From: JBBDMW01 sp040878005
Lineage (GTDB): Bacteria; Chloroflexota; Dehalococcoidia; Lucifugimonadales; Lucifugimonadaceae
NCBI GenBank assembly: GCA_040878005.1
Contig: JBBDMW010000040.1
Coordinates: forward strand, 1 to 64,000
Direction of reading: 5' to 3'
Length of the DNA stretch: 64,000 nucleotides
Shown piece after piece: positions 50,681 to 59,816 of the stretch. Both the position numbers and the translations under genes were made by a program. Numbering within the stretch: position 1 is the first letter of the stretch; every line of letters starts with the position of its first letter. The notes below the pieces were generated by a model. It worked only from the letters and a program-made list of their open reading frames with translations, had not been told where the DNA came from and ran no database searches.

Positions 50681-51994
50681 GTGGCACACTTCCAGAACGT
50701 ATTTGAAGAACTCAAGTGGCGGGGCGTGGTGTTCGATTCCACTCCAGGCGCAGCCGAGGTGCTCGCCAGCGAGAAGGTCACCTGCTACGCCGGCTTCGAT
50801 CCCACGGCGAAGAGCCTGCATATTGGCAACCTGGTGCCCATCATGGGGCTGGTCCGCATGCAAAGGCACGGCCACTCCCCCATTGCCATAGTCGGCGGCG
50901 GAACCGGGATGATTGGCGACCCGAGCGGCAGATCAGAAGAGCGCCAGCTCCTGACTCCGCTCCACATTGAAGAAAACGTGGCGGGCATCAGGGGGCAGTT
51001 GGAGCGCTTCCTGGACTTTGACTCGAAGTCCAATCGGGCCCGCCTCATCAACAACGCAGACTGGCTGCTCAAGACTCGGCTTATCGAATTCCTGCGCGAC
51101 ATTGGCAAGCACTTCACGGTGAACCAGATGCTTGGCAGGGAGTCGGTGAGGTCACGGATAGACCGGGACTCCGGCATCTCATACACCGAGTTCAGCTACA
51201 TGCTCCTCCAGGCATACGACTTCCTGAAGTTGTACGAGGACCACGGCTGCACATTCCAGATGGGCGGCAGTGACCAGTGGGGCAACATCCTTGGCGGCGT
51301 GGACCTGATTCGCCGCGTCCATGGGACGTTGCCACAGGGCGATGGCCCAGGCGCCAACCGTGCCCACGGCATCGTATACCCGCTCATCACCACGGCCGCC
51401 GGTGAGAAGTTCGGCAAGAGCGTGGGCGGAGCGCCAACCCTGGACCCAAATGAGACCTCGCCGTATCGCCTGTACCAGTTCTTCCTGAACGCTGCTGACC
51501 AGGATGTGGTCAAGTATCTGAAGCTATTCACGCTTCTTGAACCTCCCGCCATTGCGGAAATGGAGGAGGCGGTACGCGCCGAGCCAAAAAAACGGGAGGC
51601 ACAGAACCGGCTGGCCGAAGAAGTCACCAGGATGATCCACGGCACTGATGGCCTGGACAAGGCCCGACGCGTGACCCACTCCCTCTTTGGCGACGATATA
51701 TCCGCCCTGTCAGCATCGGAACTTGAAGACGTTTTCGCTGACGCACCGGGCGGCCAGGTTTCACGCACAGGTCTGGAAGATGGCCTCACGGTCCAATCAC
51801 TTGTCGTAGGCCAGCAGGTATGCAAGTCGGGCGGCGAAGTGCGCAGGCTCCTGGCCCAGGGTGGCCTTTACCTGAACGGAGAGCGCATCCAGGACCCCCA
51901 GCGAAGAGTAACCGTGGACGACTTCATTGATGGCCAGCTGCTTGTGCTCAGGCGAGGGGCCAAAAACTACCACCTGGTACGTCTTGTTGAGTAA
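50681..51994 (+). CDS. tyrS: Tyrosyl-tRNA synthetase
   Basis: This class I synthetase charges tRNA-Tyr. The 437-residue protein has the HIGH-type motif SLHIGN at 45-50, the KMSKS-type KFGKSVGG near 237 and a C-terminal S4 RNA-binding domain (EVRRLLAQGGLYLNGERI). The start is GTG at 50681 with a weak ribosome binding site. It follows ribF by 76 nt. I looked for a T-box leader and found none. Confidence 0.96.
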   Translation: MAHFQNVFEELKWRGVVFDSTPGAAEVLASEKVTCYAGFDPTAKSLHIGNLVPIMGLVRMQRHGHSPIAIVGGGTGMIGDPSGRSEERQLLTPLHIEENVAGIRGQLERFLDFDSKSNRARLINNADWLLKTRLIEFLRDIGKHFTVNQMLGRESVRSRIDRDSGISYTEFSYMLLQAYDFLKLYEDHGCTFQMGGSDQWGNILGGVDLIRRVHGTLPQGDGPGANRAHGIVYPLITTAAGEKFGKSVGGAPTLDPNETSPYRLYQFFLNAADQDVVKYLKLFTLLEPPAIAEMEEAVRAEPKKREAQNRLAEEVTRMIHGTDGLDKARRVTHSLFGDDISALSASELEDVFADAPGGQVSRTGLEDGLTVQSLVVGQQVCKSGGEVRRLLAQGGLYLNGERIQDPQRRVTVDDFIDGQLLVLRRGAKNYHLVRLVE

Positions 51995-52088
51995 GGCAAA
52001 GAGCCTTCCTTGCGTTCACAAATCCAGCAACCGGCGTAAACTTACCCGTGGATTCCTTTCGTAAAATCATGCCTGATTGGACTGAACA

Positions 52089-53195
52089 TTGACCGGCTCT
52101 ATCTCCAAGAAAGTCAACCTCCGTATCCCGGGCCCGGTGCCGCTCCCAGATGACATCCTAGACCTCGTCGGATCGCAGATGATCAACCATCGCGGCCCCG
52201 AATATGCCGAGATGATCGCCCGGATGACGCAAAACCTCCAGACTGCCTTCTCAACGAAGAACGACGCCTACTTCATAACGGCGTCCGGCACCGGCGGAAT
52301 GGAGACAGCCATCGTCAACACCATCTCTCCCGGCGACAAGGTGTTGTCCATAATCATTGGCAGCTTCGGCCGGCGGTTTGCAGAAATAGCTGAGGCCTAT
52401 GGGGCCGAAGTGACAAGGCTGGAGTTCGACCTTGGCCAGGCGGCGGACCTGGAGCAGGTTCGAACCACTCTGAGGGGCATCCCCAACTGCAAGGCCGTCA
52501 TTCTGACTCATAATGAAAGCTCCACCGGTGTAACCAACCCGCTGCAGGACATTGCTGAAATCGTCCACGAGGATTCCACAGCGCTCATCCTGGTAGACGC
52601 CGTGAGCAGTGCGGGCGGCACACCGCTCCCTGTGGATGGGTGGGGCATCGACGTTGTCGCCACCGCCTCACAGAAATCCTGGGTTGCGCCCCCCGGCATA
52701 GCAATGGTCACGTTCAGCCAGAAGGCGTGGGATGCGTACCAGGAGTCAACGTCGCCAAAGTACTACTTCGACGTGATGCAGTACAAGAGCTACCTCGAGA
52801 TAGGTCAGCCACCGTTCACGCCGTGCCTGCCTGCCATATTCGCTCTTGACCATTCCCTCCAGGCAATGATTGCTGAAGGCATGGAGAACGTGTTTGCCCG
52901 TCACCATGAACGTGCCGAGCAGGCCCGTCAAGGCGCCAGGAGACTGGGGCTTGAGATTCTCCCGGATGAGAAGTTCGCATCCAATACCGTAACCGCCGTA
53001 AAAATCCCTGAAGGTATCGACGGCAACGAGTTCGTCAAGCGGGTTCGTGTTGAGCACGGCGTAGTGCTCGGTGGCGGGCAGCAGACACTCGCGGGCAAGA
53101 TCTTCCGCATCGGCCACATGGGCTGGGTGGAGCCTGAGCACATTGACGAAGCATTGAACGCTGTGGAGCAAACCCTGGAGTCGTTCAGGGCGTAG
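52089..53195 (+). CDS. Class V aminotransferase (alanine-glyoxylate/serine-pyruvate type)
   Basis: The 368-residue PLP enzyme starts INLRIPGPVPLP-like (VNLRIPGPVPLPDDIL) and has the hallmark FITASGTGGMETAIVNTISPGDKVL. The PLP Lys is in VATASQKSWVAPPGIAMV. The end carries the substrate-Arg region LAGKIFRIGHMG. Members transfer amino groups between alanine or serine and glyoxylate, or act on ureidoglycine. The start is a TTG. The precise substrate is open. A hairpin follows before the selenoprotein gene. Confidence 0.92.
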   Translation: MTGSISKKVNLRIPGPVPLPDDILDLVGSQMINHRGPEYAEMIARMTQNLQTAFSTKNDAYFITASGTGGMETAIVNTISPGDKVLSIIIGSFGRRFAEIAEAYGAEVTRLEFDLGQAADLEQVRTTLRGIPNCKAVILTHNESSTGVTNPLQDIAEIVHEDSTALILVDAVSSAGGTPLPVDGWGIDVVATASQKSWVAPPGIAMVTFSQKAWDAYQESTSPKYYFDVMQYKSYLEIGQPPFTPCLPAIFALDHSLQAMIAEGMENVFARHHERAEQARQGARRLGLEILPDEKFASNTVTAVKIPEGIDGNEFVKRVRVEHGVVLGGGQQTLAGKIFRIGHMGWVEPEHIDEALNAVEQTLESFRA

Positions 53196-53231
53196 CCGCT
53201 GGCATAGCCCAACGAGCATCGTAATGGATCT

Positions 53232-53258
53232 CCTTCCACCCTTGTTCGGGGTGGAAGG
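53232..53258. terminator. Hairpin after the aminotransferase gene
   Basis: CCTTCCACCC (53232-53241) pairs perfectly with GGGTGGAAGG (53249-53258) around a 7-nt loop. It lies 37 nt after the aminotransferase stop and about 60 nt before the selenoprotein ATG. Confidence 0.75.
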
Positions 53259-53318
53259 GCCGTGCAATACCAGTCACCCTCCACAAGCAGCGAAGGTATA
53301 TCGGCAACACAAAGTCAC

Positions 53319-53969
53319 ATGACTGCGCTCAACCTGCCTCGTGTCAACAACGCAAGGATGCTTGCGCTCGCGGTGAGCATGGGCATTGGCATGCTCGCCG
53401 GTGCATGCACATCGGGTACCTCGCCAACGACCACCTCCACGGAGCCATCGCCAGCAGCGGTTTCACCAACGAATACGCAGCCAACAGGTTTAACACCCGA
53501 AGCTGACCATTCCAACGGTGAGATTGCACCGGACTTTACCCTGCCGGCCGCCACAGGCGGCGAGGTCTCCCTCAATGACTTCCAGGGTCAGAAACCCGTT
53601 GTGCTGGTCTTTTACCGCGCCTTCTGGTGAACGTTCTGCAGACAGCAGCTCGTCGAGCTGCAACGTCACTACGGGGAGATATCCGGCCTCGGGGCGCAGG
53701 TTTTGGCGGTGAGCACAGACGACCTCACCGGCGCTGAGTCAGCCGTCAGAAACTTCGATGTGGAGTTCCCGATCCTGTACACGAGCAAAGATCCGTCTGT
53801 GCCAGAGTCATACGGCGTGTTCAATCTGCATGGTGACGGCCTCGCTTCGGCGTCCATTTTCCTGATTGACCCGGCAGGACGCATACGCTGGCAGGACATC
53901 GGAGATTCGTATACTCACCAGGTCCCCGGCGAAGCCGTGGTACGGCAGATTCAGGAATTGGACACTTAA
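53319..53969 (+). CDS. Predicted selenoprotein: lipid-anchored peroxiredoxin-like protein with UxxC (Sec at in-frame TGA 53628-53630)
   Basis: Read through one in-frame TGA, this is a 216-residue AhpC/TSA-type redoxin. It has a signal sequence ending in a lipobox-like LAGAC (Cys30) and a Ser/Thr/Pro linker to about 65. The thioredoxin fold follows: IAPDFTLPAATGGEVSLNDFQG, VVLVFYRAFW, then U104-T-F-C107, QLVELQRHYGEI, VLAVSTDD and SIFLIDPAGRIRWQDIG. Relatives have WCPFC at this site, so TGA replaces the peroxidatic Cys exactly, and the frame resumes with full conservation. A SECIS-like hairpin follows the TGA. An ordinary gene caller would split it into two fragments. A nonsense mutation is the alternative. 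The start could also be GTG 53262. It probably reduces peroxides or thiols outside the membrane. Confidence 0.85.
53631..53666 (+). promoter_or_regulatory. Candidate bacterial SECIS element
   Basis: Directly after the TGA, ACGTT (53631-53635) pairs with AACGT (53662-53666). An upper 7-bp stem, GCAGCTC (53645-53651) with GAGCTGC (53655-53661), is capped by a GTC loop, leaving a 9-nt bulge on the 5' side. The apical loop begins 21 nt after the TGA and starts with G-U, as in known bacterial SECIS elements bound by SelB. Confidence 0.65.
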
Positions 53970-54061
53970 AGTATCCTCGTTCAATGCAGGATGACGAACA
54001 CACATGGGTGTCGTGCCTGTGATTGCCGCCGGAGCCACAAGGCGACACACGAATGTGAACC

Positions 54062-54817
54062 ATGCCTCTCGAAACCTATAAGAAGCTCTGCACTGAGGCC
54101 TACGACCTCGACAAACCGGAAGTACCTGCTGAAGCGCTTCTCTTCTACCTGCAGCACCTGAGCGCCGTGAAGGGCCCGGTGCTGGAGCCCATGTGCGGGT
54201 CCGGGCGCTTTCTCATCCCGTTGCTGGAGTTGGGCATCGACATAGACGGCGTCGATGCCTCACCTGAGATGCTCGACTCATGCCGCGAACGGTGTCGGCA
54301 GAGAGGGCTGGAGCCTGTTCTTTACGAACAGTTCCTGCATGACATGTCCCTGCCCAGGCAGTACGGTTTCGTCTTTATGCCGTCTGGCTCGTTTGGCCTG
54401 GTTCCCGCGGCCCAGGTGTCGCAGAGCCTGAAGCGCCTGTATGACGCCATGCTGCCGGGCGGCAGACTGGTGATGGAGATAGACACACCAAGGGCGCAGT
54501 CCAAGTCACCGGGGCGGTGGGTCGGCTGGTGGGTCACCCGGCCGGACGGGGCGAAGGTAGTCGCCAGCTTCCTGCACCGTGCATACGATGCTGACCTGCA
54601 GGTGGAGCAGAGCCTCGGCAGGTACGAGTTGTTCGTCAACGGGCAACTTGAGCGGACCGAGCTTGAGGAGTACACGCTCCAGTACTACGAACGGCCCCAG
54701 TTCCAGCGCATTCTTGAGAGCGCCGGCTTCACCAGCGTCAGGGCCATGAAGGTCTACGGGGATGGCGAGCCGGACCCTGGAGACATCGAGATCGCATTCA
54801 TGTGCACCAGGCCGTAG
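54062..54817 (+). CDS. Class I SAM-dependent methyltransferase
   Basis: The 251-residue protein has the SAM-binding motif I (VLEPMCGSGRFLIPLLELG), acidic post-I DGVDASPEML, and motif III around AMLPGGRLVMEID. The C-terminal half has beta strands and a YYERPQFQRILESAGFTSV ending typical of small-molecule methyltransferases. The substrate is unknown. It lies between the selenoprotein gene and a convergent DUF1015 gene; a functional link is not evident. Confidence 0.86.
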   Translation: MPLETYKKLCTEAYDLDKPEVPAEALLFYLQHLSAVKGPVLEPMCGSGRFLIPLLELGIDIDGVDASPEMLDSCRERCRQRGLEPVLYEQFLHDMSLPRQYGFVFMPSGSFGLVPAAQVSQSLKRLYDAMLPGGRLVMEIDTPRAQSKSPGRWVGWWVTRPDGAKVVASFLHRAYDADLQVEQSLGRYELFVNGQLERTELEEYTLQYYERPQFQRILESAGFTSVRAMKVYGDGEPDPGDIEIAFMCTRP

Positions 54818-54829
54818 GACTCGACACTC

Positions 54830-56125
54830 CTAAAGCTCGCCCTCCAACGTCTGTATAACCGAACCTGCAGGCGGCTTCGGGTAGAAGTTGGTCGCCTTGG
54901 GCGGCAGTCGCCAGCCGCGGGTGACTATCCCTATGAACTCGCTCATCGGCACCGGGCGCATTATGAACGCCATCTGCACCTCGTCCTGCCGCACGCACTC
55001 CATGACCCGGGCAGTGTCATGCTGGAAGCTCACCACCTCGTTCTCACGCTCCGCACTGAAGGCCCTGCGCAGCACCAGGTCATGCACACGTGAATACTCG
55101 GAGTTCTGGAGGGCATTCTCCGCGGGGGGCGGCGATTTCAGGCGTGCAATATGATAACTGCCGGGCCCATACCCAATGACGCCGAACATGACCTCCGAGC
55201 CCTGCCGCTCACCCAACACCTCTGCGAATGCGTCAGCCACCACGCCATTCGTCGCGCCTGGCGGGGGTGTCCACGGCTCCACGTCGCACTGCTCCCTCAC
55301 TGCCTGACGGAGCGCCTCAAGCTCACCCCCAGAGGCGCCCTCTACGGTCCTGTGGTACCCGCGCGTCATCAACCCGGGCTCGTCCACTGACACCAGGAGC
55401 ATCATCCTGTGGTTGATAGATTCACCTGCGGCCACTTCGCGGTCACTGCGGATCCGGCTGCGGTAGCGCATCGCCGCCTCATACCGGTGGTGACCATCGG
55501 CAATGAAAACCTGGGAGTCTGCCAGCGTCCGCGCCAGCACCTCCAGCGTGCCCGGATCAGTGACGCGCCACATCCTCATGGACGGCATGTCTGGTGGGTT
55601 CGCCACGGCAGTCGGATCACCGCCCGCCACCGCCCGGAGAATCGCTCCAACCGATGACCTCAGGTCATCTCGAAACAGAACCAGCAACGGGCTGTAGTTG
55701 GACTTGGCCGCCTCCATGAGCCGGACCCGGTCTGCCACCCATTCAGGCCGTGTATTTTCATGCGGCAAAATGATGGAACGGTCATACTCCTCTATCCGTA
55801 CGGCAGTCACAAAGCCGCGCCGCACGTAATCCCGCCCCCTGAACGTGAACGACTCCTCCGTCACATACACAGACGGCTCCTCGTCACGTTGTAGTGCACC
55901 GGATTTCACCCACCCGCGTTGCGTCTCAGCGGCGCTGGCGTAGGGATCATCGCCCAGCCCCCGCCGCGCAAGCTCCAGCCGCACAATGTTGTACTCGGAG
56001 CGCTCATACAGGTCGCGTTGCAGAGCAGGTGTGATCACATCGAACGGCGGACACACGTTCAGGCTAAGGTCGCCCGCCTTGCGCGGGTTATAGCGGATGC
56101 CCCTGAACGGCCTGATCTCTGCCAT
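54830..56125 (-). CDS. DUF1015 family protein
   Basis: The 431-residue soluble protein matches the DUF1015 layout: MAEIRPFRGIRYNP, LNVCPPFDVITPALQRDLYERSEYNIVRLEL, SIILPHENTRPEWVADRVRLMEAAKSNYSPLLVLF, and the hallmark VFIADGHHRYEAAMRY. The conserved His, Glu and Arg residues suggest an enzyme, but the function is not established. The ATG at 56125 follows GGGGCGAAC. It is divergent from ligA. Confidence 0.88.
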   Translation of the reverse strand: MAEIRPFRGIRYNPRKAGDLSLNVCPPFDVITPALQRDLYERSEYNIVRLELARRGLGDDPYASAAETQRGWVKSGALQRDEEPSVYVTEESFTFRGRDYVRRGFVTAVRIEEYDRSIILPHENTRPEWVADRVRLMEAAKSNYSPLLVLFRDDLRSSVGAILRAVAGGDPTAVANPPDMPSMRMWRVTDPGTLEVLARTLADSQVFIADGHHRYEAAMRYRSRIRSDREVAAGESINHRMMLLVSVDEPGLMTRGYHRTVEGASGGELEALRQAVREQCDVEPWTPPPGATNGVVADAFAEVLGERQGSEVMFGVIGYGPGSYHIARLKSPPPAENALQNSEYSRVHDLVLRRAFSAERENEVVSFQHDTARVMECVRQDEVQMAFIMRPVPMSEFIGIVTRGWRLPPKATNFYPKPPAGSVIQTLEGEL

Positions 56126-56318
56126 GTTCGCCCCTGTCCGTGAATATGCCGTACTCAAACCTGACGAGTATAGCCTCGCAGGCGCCGTTTCCGTCCCGTA
56201 TGCACCGACATCCCGTATTCTGGTCACCAATGCGCCGTTGTTATACTCCCGGCTTCGCCCGCGCCATCCCACGACGCGCACATACCTCACCAGGACCATT
56301 TACTGCGGAACGCGCCCA

Positions 56319-58400
56319 ATGTCCAGCAGCCCCGAACAACAACCCTTCCCCCCGGAAGAGGTAATCTCTCGTGCCCTGCAACTCCGTGATGAGTTGAACA
56401 GGGCAAACTACCAGTACTACGTGCTGCAACAACCGGAGCTGACGGACCAGGAGTACGACGCGCTTTTCCAAGAGCTAAAGGCAATTGAAGAGCAGTACCC
56501 GGACCTGCAGACCTCCGATTCTCCCACTCAGCGTGTGGGCGCGGCTCCCGCTCCGGAGTTCGCTGAAGTGGTCCACTCCATGCCGATGCTCAGCCTCAGC
56601 AACGTCTTCTCCGAGGACCAGCTCAGGGGTTGGTACCGCCGCATACTTGAATACCTTGAAACCGATAACGTGGACCTGCTTTGTGAGTTGAAGATCGACG
56701 GCCTTGCCATCGCCCTGACATACCAGGACGCCACGCTGATTCGCGCTGCGACGCGGGGAGACGGCTTCAGGGGCGAAGACGTCACGGCGAATATACGCAC
56801 CATTAAGTCTGTGCCCCTACGCCTGAATGGCGATGACGTTCCGCCGACTGTTGAGATGAGGGGCGAGGTGTTCTTCCCTATCTCCGCGTTCGAGCGGTTC
56901 AATGAGGAACGGCAGGCCCAGGGACTGCCTACCTACGTGAACCCGCGCAACTCGGCGTCCGGAGCGCTGCGGCAGCTAGATTCCCGGGAAACTGCGCGGC
57001 GTCCGCTGGACATCTTTTTCTACTCCATAGCCCAAGCGAATGGCCTTTCGCTTGAGACGCAATGGGAATCGCTCCAGGCAATCAGTCGCTGGGGCGGCAA
57101 GGTCAACCCATGGACTCGTCGCGTGGCCAGCCTTGAAGAGGCGATCGAGGCGTTCGAAGACGCTCAGCGGATCAGGGGCGAACTGGATTACGGCATAGAC
57201 GGCATGGTCATCAAGGTGGACAGCCTTGCGCTCCAGCAGCGCCTCGGCAACGTGGGCAGGGAACCTCGCTGGGCCACCGCTTACAAGTTCCCGGCCGAGC
57301 AGGCGCGCACCCGGCTGGTTCGCATCGGTATCAACGTCGGGCGCACAGGCAGCCTCAACCCCTACGCGGAACTGGAGCCAGTAATGGTGGGCGGGGTCAC
57401 CGTGCGCCGGGCCACACTTCACAATGAAGATCACATGAGGGAGAAAGACATCCGCGAGGGCGATCTCGTGATTGTCCAGAGAGCCGGTGATGTCATACCC
57501 CAGGTGGTTGGACCTGCCCCCGACAACGAGCGAGGGCCGGACTCCGCCCAGTACCAGCTTCCAGATACGTGCCCGGTCTGTGGCGAGCCGACAACGCGTG
57601 TTGAGGAAGAAGCCGTGGTGCGCTGCGTAAACGCCGCCTGCCCCGCTCAGTTTGAGCGGTTGCTGGAGCACTTCGCATCGCGCAGCGCCATGGATATAGA
57701 GGGGTTGGGAGAGCGCCTCGCCCAGGACCTGGCACGCAACGGTCTCGTCAAGGACATCGCAGACGTGTTCAGCCTGAGAGAGCGGCGTGATGAGTTACTG
57801 GCCCTGGAGCGCATGGGTGAGAAGAAAACCGATAATCTCCTCGCCGCCATAGACAACGCCCGGCAGAGACCCCTCTCCCGTATGCTCTTTGGCCTCGGCA
57901 TCATCAACGTGGGCAGCGAGGTCGCAGATTGGCTTGCGAGGCGGTTCAGGACCCTGGAGGGGCTGGAGTCCGCAACTGAAGAAGATCTCTTGGAAGTGGA
58001 GGGCGTGGGGCCGGTCATCGCCAAGAACGTCGCGGCGTGGATGCATAACCCGCGCAACCGCGACCTGCTTGACCGGCTACGTGCCGCAGGAGTCGACCCG
58101 GTGGACGACTCCCCGGAACCGCCGTCCGAACATGTTGTGCGCGGCAAGACCATCGTCGTGACCGGCCGGCTGGAGAGCATGTCACGTTCTGAAGCAAATG
58201 CGCGTATAAAAACTTTGGGCGGCAAGGCATCCGGCAGCGTGTCCAAGAAAACTGATTTCGTGGTCGCAGGAAAGGAGGCCGGCTCCAAACTCGATGACGC
58301 CCGCAGGCTCGGCGTAACCGTCCTGGATGAAGATCAGTTCGTGGCGCTCCTGGACAACATCCCGCCGCACACCTCAAATGACGGGAACAGTGATACTTGA
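56319..58400 (+). CDS. ligA: NAD-dependent DNA ligase
   Basis: LigA seals nicks in replication and repair using NAD. The 693-residue protein has the Ia domain (ANYQYYVLQQPELTDQEYDALF), the adenylation Lys125 in CELKIDGLA and the OB fold. The zinc site is CPVCGEPTTRVEEEAVVRCVNAACP. The HhH region has VEGVGPVIAKNVAAWM, and a C-terminal BRCT domain has GKTIVVTGRLESMSRSEANARIKTLGGKASGSVSKKTDFVVAG. I chose ATG 56319 because this is where the family alignment begins; the open frame upstream has no homology. Confidence 0.97.
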   Translation: MSSSPEQQPFPPEEVISRALQLRDELNRANYQYYVLQQPELTDQEYDALFQELKAIEEQYPDLQTSDSPTQRVGAAPAPEFAEVVHSMPMLSLSNVFSEDQLRGWYRRILEYLETDNVDLLCELKIDGLAIALTYQDATLIRAATRGDGFRGEDVTANIRTIKSVPLRLNGDDVPPTVEMRGEVFFPISAFERFNEERQAQGLPTYVNPRNSASGALRQLDSRETARRPLDIFFYSIAQANGLSLETQWESLQAISRWGGKVNPWTRRVASLEEAIEAFEDAQRIRGELDYGIDGMVIKVDSLALQQRLGNVGREPRWATAYKFPAEQARTRLVRIGINVGRTGSLNPYAELEPVMVGGVTVRRATLHNEDHMREKDIREGDLVIVQRAGDVIPQVVGPAPDNERGPDSAQYQLPDTCPVCGEPTTRVEEEAVVRCVNAACPAQFERLLEHFASRSAMDIEGLGERLAQDLARNGLVKDIADVFSLRERRDELLALERMGEKKTDNLLAAIDNARQRPLSRMLFGLGIINVGSEVADWLARRFRTLEGLESATEEDLLEVEGVGPVIAKNVAAWMHNPRNRDLLDRLRAAGVDPVDDSPEPPSEHVVRGKTIVVTGRLESMSRSEANARIKTLGGKASGSVSKKTDFVVAGKEAGSKLDDARRLGVTVLDEDQFVALLDNIPPHTSNDGNSDT

Positions 58401-59023
58401 ACGTTAGGGACCTGCTGGACCGCCTGTTCCCGGCCAGGGAGGGAAGCGGCGGGGCCGAAGCCGCGCCATGGGTAGTAGTTGGCCTGGGCAATCCAGGTCC
58501 GGAATACAAGAACACCCGTCACAACGTCGGCTGGTGGTGCATTGATGAGCTAGTGCGGCGCGCCTCGGCCACCTTGGACCGCAAGAACCGCCACGCCAGG
58601 CTGGCCCAGGTGCAGATCGAAGGGCAAGACGCCGTCCTTGCCATGCCGAAAACCTTCGTTAACAAGAGTGGGGACGCGGTGAAGTACCTGCTTGACCGCT
58701 TCAGGTCAGATCCGGAACGCCTGATAGTAGTTTATGACGACATCAACCTCGACCCTGGCAAGATTCGCATTCGCAGGCAGGGCAGCGCCGGCGGACACAA
58801 CGGCATGAAATCCATCATTGCCTCGATTGGCACTGATGAGTTCCCGAGGGTGAGAATAGGCGTGGGACGACCACCGTCACGCTCAGAGCAGATCGGCCAT
58901 GTGCTGGGCGCCTTCCCGCCGGACGAGCGGGAGGCAGTGAACACAGCCGTGCAAAACGCAGCGGATGCCGTGGGAGCGATAATCGCTCACGGCACGGAAG
59001 AAGCGATGAACAGGTTCAACTAG
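58397..59023 (+). CDS. pth: Peptidyl-tRNA hydrolase
   Basis: Pth recycles peptidyl-tRNA released during translation. The protein of 208 residues has VVVGLGNPGPEYKNTRHNVGWW (Asn and His of the active site), AMPKTFVNKSGDAV and VYDDINLDPGKIRIRRQGSAGGHNGMKSI with the catalytic Asp. An extension of about 24 residues precedes the usual start. The TTG start overlaps the ligA stop as TTGA, so translation is coupled. It is convergent with the ABC export genes. Confidence 0.96.
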   Translation: MNVRDLLDRLFPAREGSGGAEAAPWVVVGLGNPGPEYKNTRHNVGWWCIDELVRRASATLDRKNRHARLAQVQIEGQDAVLAMPKTFVNKSGDAVKYLLDRFRSDPERLIVVYDDINLDPGKIRIRRQGSAGGHNGMKSIIASIGTDEFPRVRIGVGRPPSRSEQIGHVLGAFPPDEREAVNTAVQNAADAVGAIIAHGTEEAMNRFN

Positions 59024-59041
59024 CGGTTCGGTCATTCGCCA

Positions 59042-59812
59042 CTATGTGGCGCGCCGCTGGAACAGCGCATGGTCAACAGGTTGGCCCGCTTCAGTGCTAC
59101 CCATTTGAAGCTGGCCGTTATGTATCTCGTGAATCTCGTCTGCCAGGTCGAGCAGCGTGCGGTCATGAGTCGTCGCTACAACACTCATGCCCACCGAGTC
59201 CGCCATTTCGCGGAACAAGCCAAAGATCGCCCCGGCGTTCACTGAGTCCAACTCCCCGGTAGGCTCGTCGGCAAGAATCACATCGGGCCGCATGGCCACA
59301 GCCCTTGCTATGGACACTCGCTGCTGCTCGCCACCAGACAGTTCGTACGGCCGGTGCTTCGCCCGCCGTGACAGCCCCACCATATCCAGGACCTCCTCCG
59401 TACGCTCGGAGCGATCCTTTGCGCCCAGGCCTGCAATCCGCAGCGGCAGCTCAACGTTTTCATACGCCGACAGCAGAGGCAGCAGGGCGAACGACTGGAA
59501 AACAACGCCAATCCTGCGCCGACGCAGTTCAATGAAGTCATTCTCATTGAACTTCGCCATGTCACGCCCCTCGAACAACACCTGGCCCGAGGTAGGCGTG
59601 TCCAGCCCGGCGAGAAGGTTTAGCAGGGTGGTCTTTCCTGACCCTGAGCGGCCCACCAGTGTTATGAAGCGGCCGCGCCGCACCGTGAGGTTGGCGTCCC
59701 TCACAGCGTAGACCGTGTCCCCGGACAGCTGAAACGACCGTGTCACCTGTATCGCCTGGATCAGCGGTGCGTCGTCAGGCCGCACTCCGTTTCCACTGCT
59801 TTCACTTTGCAC
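59042..59812 (-). CDS. ABC transporter ATP-binding protein, MacB/LolD type (second ATPase)
   Basis: The 256-residue ATPase has Walker A GRSGSGKTTL, Q-loop VVFQSFALLPLLSAYENVELPL, signature LSGGEQQRVSIARA, Walker B VILADEPTGELDS and H-loop VVATTHDRTL. ENVELPL and DEPTGELD mark the LolD/MacB/FtsE group that works with FtsX-like permeases. I prefer GTG 59812, 5 nt after the preceding stop, with GGGGGCGA upstream. An ATG at 59851 would overlap the preceding gene by 35 nt. Confidence 0.9.
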   Translation of the reverse strand: MQSESSGNGVRPDDAPLIQAIQVTRSFQLSGDTVYAVRDANLTVRRGRFITLVGRSGSGKTTLLNLLAGLDTPTSGQVLFEGRDMAKFNENDFIELRRRRIGVVFQSFALLPLLSAYENVELPLRIAGLGAKDRSERTEEVLDMVGLSRRAKHRPYELSGGEQQRVSIARAVAMRPDVILADEPTGELDSVNAGAIFGLFREMADSVGMSVVATTHDRTLLDLADEIHEIHNGQLQMGSTEAGQPVDHALFQRRAT

Positions 59813-59816
59813 GAGC

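Noticed and set aside
53628..53630. TGA read as Trp (alternative genetic code)
   Set aside because: Many genes here end properly in TGA, and the residue expected at this place is Cys, preceded by a normal TGG Trp. Sec fits better.
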